Part shown: positions 59,946-64,000 of the stretch, piece by piece
Numbering within the stretch: the first letter of the stretch is position 1
Layout of the letters: each line of letters begins with the position of its first letter
NCBI RefSeq assembly: GCF_005239095.1
Contig: NZ_SZUA01000001.1
Coordinates: forward strand, 1,221,049-1,285,048
Origin: Luteimonas gilva
Lineage (GTDB): Bacteria; Pseudomonadota; Gammaproteobacteria; Xanthomonadales; Xanthomonadaceae
Reading direction: 5' to 3'
Length of the DNA stretch: 64,000 nucleotides
Made by a program: the position numbers and the translations under genes
The notes under the pieces: model-generated
The model's input: the letters and a program-made list of their open reading frames with translations, nothing else
The model's database searches: none
Told to the model about the DNA's origin: nothing

Positions 59946-61973
59946 TTATGTGGGTTGCAGCTCTCGGGGTACGGACGGATAAACATCGAGCACTGGGCCC
60001 AAAGCTTGCTTCAGCGGCCCCAGCCAGGATTCGTAATGGCGCCAATGGTCGACGCCTTCGCGGTAGATCGGTTGCCGCACTTGTTCGGAACTGGCGGTGC
60101 GCACCGGGCGCTCGTTCTCGAAGAAGCGCAGGCATTGCGCTTCGAACGGAAGGCCGCAGTAATCCAGCAGCTTGCGGACTTCGGCTTCGGTATCGTCGAC
60201 CATGTTTTCGTAGATCACCCGATGCACGCGGCCGGGCAGCGCCGCGTCGAAATGCGCCATCAGGTCCATGTAGTCGCGGTAGTAGCGGCCGATGTCGTCC
60301 AGGCTGTAAGTGAAGCTCTGCCCGCGGGCGAAATGCTGCTTGAAGCCGGAAAAGCCGCAGGCCAGCGGGTGGCGGCGCGCATCGACGATGCGCGCGTTCG
60401 GCAGGGCCAGATGGATCAAACCCAGGTGCGCGAAGTTGTTAGGCATCTTGTCGATGAAGAAAGGCGCGCCGCGCTTGCGGTGGATGCGGGTGCGCTCCAG
60501 ATAACGCTCGCCCAGTTCGCGCAATTCGTCGGCCGCGAGTTCGGCGAGCACCTCGTGGTAGGCGGTGCTGCGCGGCGCGGCGGTGCGCTTGCGCAGCTCG
60601 CGGGTCAGCGACAGGATTTCCGGCAGTTCCATCGTGCCTTCGACGGCCGAATGGCTGGACAGGATCTGCTCGATCAGGGTCGAGCCCGCGCGCGGCAGGC
60701 CGACGATGAAGATGGGATCGGGCGCGTCGGCGCCCCAGCCTTCGCGTTCGCGGAAGAATTCGCGGGTGTACAGCGCCTTCGAGCGCCGCACGCGCGCCGA
60801 ATGGTCGTCCGCGCTGTACGGCACCCGCTCCAGCCGCAACGCGTTGCCGCGCCGATAGTGCTCGAAAGAATCGGCGTATTCGGCCGCGTCCTCCAAGGCC
60901 TTGCCCAAGGCGAATTCGAAATGCAGGCGATGCTCGGCATCCAGATCGGCGCGCTCCAACTGGCGGCGCATCGCGGCCAGGTCCTGCGCATCGAAGCGGA
61001 ACGTCTTCAGATTGGCCAGGCTCCAATACGCTTCGCCGAAACCGGGATCCAGTTCGATGCTGCGGCGGTAAGCGCGGATCGCGCGATCGCGGTGGCCGGC
61101 GGTCTTCAGCGCGTGGCCATAGCTCATCCAGATCTTGGCGTTGCGCGGGTATTCGCCCAGCACGCCGTCGTACAGCTCGATCGCCGGCGCGTAATCGCCG
61201 ACCCGGCACAGGATCACCGCCTTCAAATTGCGGTAACCGGGATGCTGCGGGTCCAACTCCAGCAAAGCATCGATCTCGGCCAGCGCCTCGGCATGCTTGT
61301 TGGCCCGGTTCAACACCAGCGCGTAGTTCTGCCGCGCCGCATCGAAGCTCGGCGCCAATTCCAGGCAGCGCGCGAGCAGGAGTTCGGCATCGTCGTCGCG
61401 GCCCAGCCGCGCGGCGATTTCGGCGAGCATGCGGATCGCGGCGACGTCGGTCGGCGCTTGCTTCAGATGCTCGCGCAGCAGCGTTTCGGCTTCGGGGATG
61501 CGGTTTTCGCACAAGGCCGTGGCGGCGGCGAGCAGGCCGGGGTCGCGGGTCGAGTAACGGACGTGGCGGGTATAGGCTTCGTCGGCGCCTTGGGTATCGC
61601 CGCTGGCGAACAAGTGGTCGCCCAGCGCGCGCCACGCTTGCGGCATCTCCGGCTTGAGCGCGACCGCGCGCTTCAGCGCCCCGATCGCCTCGTCGCCGCG
61701 GCCGGCGCGGCCCAGCGCCATGCCCAGTTCGAACTGGGTCATCGCCGAGCGCGGCTGTTCGCGCGCCAGCGGGTCCAATATCTCGATCGCGTTTTCGGCA
61801 TCGCCCAGCGCCGAGCGCGAGGCGCCCAGCAGTAGCCTGGCCACGGGGTGGCCGGCGGCGACTTTCAGGATTTCGCCGGCCTGTTCGCCGGCCAGGGCCG
61901 GGTCGGTGGCGAGCAGTCGGGAAGCATGGGCGAGCGCGGTCTCAAGCGAAGCCATTGGCTCGGGTGCGCTCAT
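59946..61973 (-). CDS. Tetratricopeptide-repeat protein with C-terminal sulfotransferase domain
   Basis: A 675-residue protein. Residues about 1-380 are TPR repeats (for example RSAMTQFELGMALGRAGRGDEA). Residues about 430-675 are a sulfotransferase domain with the PAPS-binding 5'-phosphosulfate loop PIFIVGLPRAGSTLIEQILS, and ARIVDARRHPLACGFSGFK and VDDTEAEVRKLLDYCGLPFE. No signal peptide is seen. Pairing with a TonB receptor recurs, to my knowledge, in sphingomonads and xanthomonads. The acceptor is unknown; a link to receptor ligand or product sulfation is inferred. Confidence 0.9.
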   Translation of the reverse strand: MSAPEPMASLETALAHASRLLATDPALAGEQAGEILKVAAGHPVARLLLGASRSALGDAENAIEILDPLAREQPRSAMTQFELGMALGRAGRGDEAIGALKRAVALKPEMPQAWRALGDHLFASGDTQGADEAYTRHVRYSTRDPGLLAAATALCENRIPEAETLLREHLKQAPTDVAAIRMLAEIAARLGRDDDAELLLARCLELAPSFDAARQNYALVLNRANKHAEALAEIDALLELDPQHPGYRNLKAVILCRVGDYAPAIELYDGVLGEYPRNAKIWMSYGHALKTAGHRDRAIRAYRRSIELDPGFGEAYWSLANLKTFRFDAQDLAAMRRQLERADLDAEHRLHFEFALGKALEDAAEYADSFEHYRRGNALRLERVPYSADDHSARVRRSKALYTREFFREREGWGADAPDPIFIVGLPRAGSTLIEQILSSHSAVEGTMELPEILSLTRELRKRTAAPRSTAYHEVLAELAADELRELGERYLERTRIHRKRGAPFFIDKMPNNFAHLGLIHLALPNARIVDARRHPLACGFSGFKQHFARGQSFTYSLDDIGRYYRDYMDLMAHFDAALPGRVHRVIYENMVDDTEAEVRKLLDYCGLPFEAQCLRFFENERPVRTASSEQVRQPIYREGVDHWRHYESWLGPLKQALGPVLDVYPSVPRELQPT

Positions 61974-62118
61974 TCAGCCCTCTTCAGCGATCGGTGGACG
62001 CCAGACCCCACAGGTCGCCTCTCCCCCTAGAGACGGCGCCCTTACCCCAACAGGCGCCTTCACAATCTACGCCGGTCCGAATTGCGCCGTCCAGAGCCCT
62101 TCGATGCTTGGGGTCGGC

Positions 62119-62673
62119 TCAGTCGTCCCGTCGCTCCTGCTCCTGGCCCAGAGCCTGGTGTTGAAACAGGCACATCCGGATCACGCTGCGATAGCGGCCA
62201 TCGCTGAAGAATTCGTCCACCAGCACGCCTTCGCGCCGGAAGCCCTGGCCTTCGTAGATACGGATTGCGCGGGTGTTGTCGACGTCGACCAGCAAATAGA
62301 GCTTGTACAGGTTGAGGACGCGGAAGGCGTAGTTGATCGCCAACCGCGTCGCCGCGCGCGCGTAGCCACGGCCTTGGCGTTCGGGCGCGATCATGATCAG
62401 GAATTCGGCGCGCCGGTGCAGGTGGTCGATTTCGACCAATTCCACCAGGCCGACCGGTTCGCCGCCGCCGTCTTCGACGATGAAACGCCGCTCGCTCTGG
62501 TCGTGGATGTGCTTGCTGTACAACTGCTCCAGTTCGACGAACGATTCGTACGGTTCCTCGAACCAGTAACCCATCACGCTGCGATTGTTGTTGAGCAGAT
62601 GGACGAAATGCAGATCGCTGCGTTCGAGCGGGCGCAGGGTGACGGCGGCGGGCATGGGCGCTTCGGCGGACAT
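62119..62673 (-). CDS. speG: SpeG-like spermidine N-acetyltransferase
   Basis: A 184-residue GNAT protein. The start of the domain, [20 protein letters not shown], and [33 protein letters not shown] and [20 protein letters not shown] closely match SpeG, which acetylates spermidine and spermine to relieve polyamine toxicity. Length is typical. It is upstream of nothing obviously related on either side. Confidence 0.85.
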   Translation of the reverse strand: MSAEAPMPAAVTLRPLERSDLHFVHLLNNNRSVMGYWFEEPYESFVELEQLYSKHIHDQSERRFIVEDGGGEPVGLVELVEIDHLHRRAEFLIMIAPERQGRGYARAATRLAINYAFRVLNLYKLYLLVDVDNTRAIRIYEGQGFRREGVLVDEFFSDGRYRSVIRMCLFQHQALGQEQERRDD

Positions 62674-62734
62674 GCCCCATACACTACTCCACGCCGAAGT
62701 CGGCGGTATGTCGGCGGATCAGCGGCGCCGATGA

Positions 62735-63772
62735 TCAGCCGACCAGTACGCGGAACCGGTCTGTGGCGGCGACCAGGCGGCTGCGGATGCCCGGCTCCAG
62801 GGCCGAATGGCCGGCGTCGGGCGCGATCTGCAGTTGCGCTTCCGGCCACGCCTGAGCCAATGCGATCGCGGCGTCCACCGGGCACAGCATGTCGTAGCGT
62901 CCATGCACGATGACGCCGGGCACGTGGCGGAACCGCGGCACCGAGGCGAGCAGTTCGCCCGCGCCCATGAAGACAGCGTGGCGCATGTAGTGCGCTTCGA
63001 TCCGGGCCATCGACAGGCGCGGCGGTTCGGCCAGCTCCGACGGATCGGGCGGCAGCAGCGTCGAGCAGCGGGTTTCGTAGACGTCCCACGCCTTCGCCGC
63101 GGCCAAGTGGACGTCCGGATCCGGGTCGGTGAGGCGGCGCAGATAAGCGCCGAGCAGATCGCCGCGCTCCGCTTCCGGTATGTGCGCGGCGAAGTCGTTC
63201 CAATATTCGGGAAAGAAGGTGCGGATGCCGTCGAACCACCAGGTTTCGTCTTCGGGTCGGCATAACCAGATGCCGCGCAGGATCAGCGCCAGACACGCCT
63301 GCGGATGCGCAGCGGCATAAGCCAGCCCCAGGGTGGAACCCCACGAACCGCCGAACACCACCCAGCGCTCGATGCCCAAATGGGCGCGCAACCGTTCGAT
63401 GTCTTCCACCAGCTTGGGCGTAGTGTTGTGCGCAATGCCGGCGTAAGGCGTGGAGCGCCCGGCGCCGCGCTGGTCGAACAGCACGATCTTGTAGGCCCGG
63501 GGATCGAAATAGCGGCGATGCGTAGCCGTGCAGCCCGCGCCGGGACCGCCGTGGAAAACGACGGCGGGCAGGCCGTCCGGATTGCCGCAAAGCTCGTAGG
63601 GCATCGTGTAACCGTCGCTCAGCGGCAACACGCCCGCGGCATACGGTTCGATCGGCGGATACAGATCGGGCGCATCGGCGTTTCCGGCCGCCGCCGGAGC
63701 ATCGGTCGGCGAAAAAGCCGGGCTGCCCGCATCGTCGGGGATATCGCGCAATAGCGAGTTCGGTGCGTTCAT
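62735..63772 (-). CDS. pip: Prolyl aminopeptidase (proline iminopeptidase)
   Basis: A 345-residue alpha/beta hydrolase (S33) that removes N-terminal proline from peptides. The oxyanion motif VVFHGGPGAGC, nucleophile Ser in VVFGGSWGSTLGLAY, Asp in VIVHGRYDMLCPV and His in APDAGHSALEPGI are all present. A roughly 45-residue Ala/Asp/Pro-rich N-terminal extension precedes the domain. The start at 63772 has an AAAGAG ribosome site; 63820 is possible in frame. It complements the two secreted S9 peptidases. Confidence 0.95.
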   Translation of the reverse strand: MNAPNSLLRDIPDDAGSPAFSPTDAPAAAGNADAPDLYPPIEPYAAGVLPLSDGYTMPYELCGNPDGLPAVVFHGGPGAGCTATHRRYFDPRAYKIVLFDQRGAGRSTPYAGIAHNTTPKLVEDIERLRAHLGIERWVVFGGSWGSTLGLAYAAAHPQACLALILRGIWLCRPEDETWWFDGIRTFFPEYWNDFAAHIPEAERGDLLGAYLRRLTDPDPDVHLAAAKAWDVYETRCSTLLPPDPSELAEPPRLSMARIEAHYMRHAVFMGAGELLASVPRFRHVPGVIVHGRYDMLCPVDAAIALAQAWPEAQLQIAPDAGHSALEPGIRSRLVAATDRFRVLVG

Positions 63773-63816
63773 TCTCTTTCCTTCATGTTGGGTTGGATCG
63801 CTTCGTTCGCGGTCGG

Positions 63817-64000
63817 TCAAGACGCCATCCTGCGCAAGGCATCTACTAGCCGCTGCAGGTCCTTTTCATCGTTGTGCAGGTGCGGCGAGATGCGAATGCA
63901 CCCATCCCGCGCCGATACGTGGATGCCTTCCGCGCGCAGGCGCTCGACCAAACCCTCGATGAGACCGCTGCGCGGCGGGCGCAGGCCGACCATGTGGCCG
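63817..64000 (-). CDS. Class V aminotransferase family, C-terminal end (start outside window)
   Basis: The last 60 residues of a minus-strand gene, beginning GHMVGLRPPRSGLIEGLVE at the edge and ending ALRRMAS at 63817. IHVSARDGCIRISPHLHNDE and KDLQRLVDAL match the C-terminal domain of class V aminotransferases (SufS/kynureninase type). The PLP site is outside the window, so the specific enzyme cannot be named. It lies upstream of pip by 44 bases on the same strand. Confidence 0.8.
   Translation of the reverse strand, partial: GHMVGLRPPRSGLIEGLVERLRAEGIHVSARDGCIRISPHLHNDEKDLQRLVDALRRMAS

Overview
This 64 kb window is a high-GC gammaproteobacterial chromosome segment, most likely from the Xanthomonadaceae/Lysobacteraceae (a Lysobacter-like organism). 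The evidence is the merged housekeeping order rlmE-ftsH-folP-miaA-hfq-hflX-hflK, the order pyrG-kdsA-eno-ftsB-ispD-ispF-truD followed by surE-pcm-dedA-nlpD, an L1-like subclass B3 beta-lactamase, many secreted peptidases, a TonB-dependent receptor, and dense intergenic inverted repeats of types common in that family. I see no prophage, insertion sequence, CRISPR array, rRNA or tRNA gene. No stretch longer than about 300 bases lacks a gene.

Layout. 1-7741 (minus): rlmE, ftsH, a 54-residue glycine-zipper protein, folP, miaA, hfq, hflX and hflK (cut by the left edge), an RNA-processing and membrane-quality-control block. 7809-11011: yhbY and an Mth938-like gene (plus), then a thioredoxin-fold lipoprotein and a secreted HExxH metalloprotein (minus). 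11112-21613 (mostly minus): pyrG, kdsA, eno, ftsB, ispD, ispF and truD, a plus-strand Smr gene, then surE, pcm, dedA and nlpD with ATGA/GTGA overlaps at most joints. 22202-26130 (plus): parE and a secreted S9 peptidase. 26187-36283 (minus): a long co-directional run of three tandem DUF418 membrane proteins, a DadA-like oxidase, a glutathione-reductase-like enzyme, a second S9 peptidase and an N-formylglutamate amidohydrolase. 36501-42989: slyD, two NlpC/P60 proteins, a thioesterase and GNAT pair, a small membrane protein, and a two-gene M16 peptidase with one active and one degenerate subunit. 43128-52858: B3 beta-lactamase and Nudix, GNAT and DAACS symporter, a double NTF2-like protein, an alkaline phosphatase lipoprotein, HemJ-like, a methyltransferase, TfoX-N, and a PadR/HAAS-membrane-protein pair. 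53092-64000: intracellular PHB depolymerase, an ABC-2 exporter, a periplasmic cyclophilin, a TonB receptor behind a TPR-sulfotransferase, SpeG-like, prolyl aminopeptidase, and the end of a class V aminotransferase.

Biologically the window is about two thirds core genes (RNA modification, isoprenoid, Kdo, CTP, cell division, DNA topology) and one third envelope and peptide-scavenging functions (two S9 peptidases, the M16 pair, prolyl aminopeptidase, two C40 hydrolases, a D-amino-acid oxidase).

The most striking non-coding structure is at least eighteen inverted-repeat elements in eight sequence families. They occupy most of the larger intergenic gaps, often just after a stop codon or inside a co-directional run. 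In two places (ispD, kdsA) the repeat contributes to the gene's stop codon. No transposase for them is present here.
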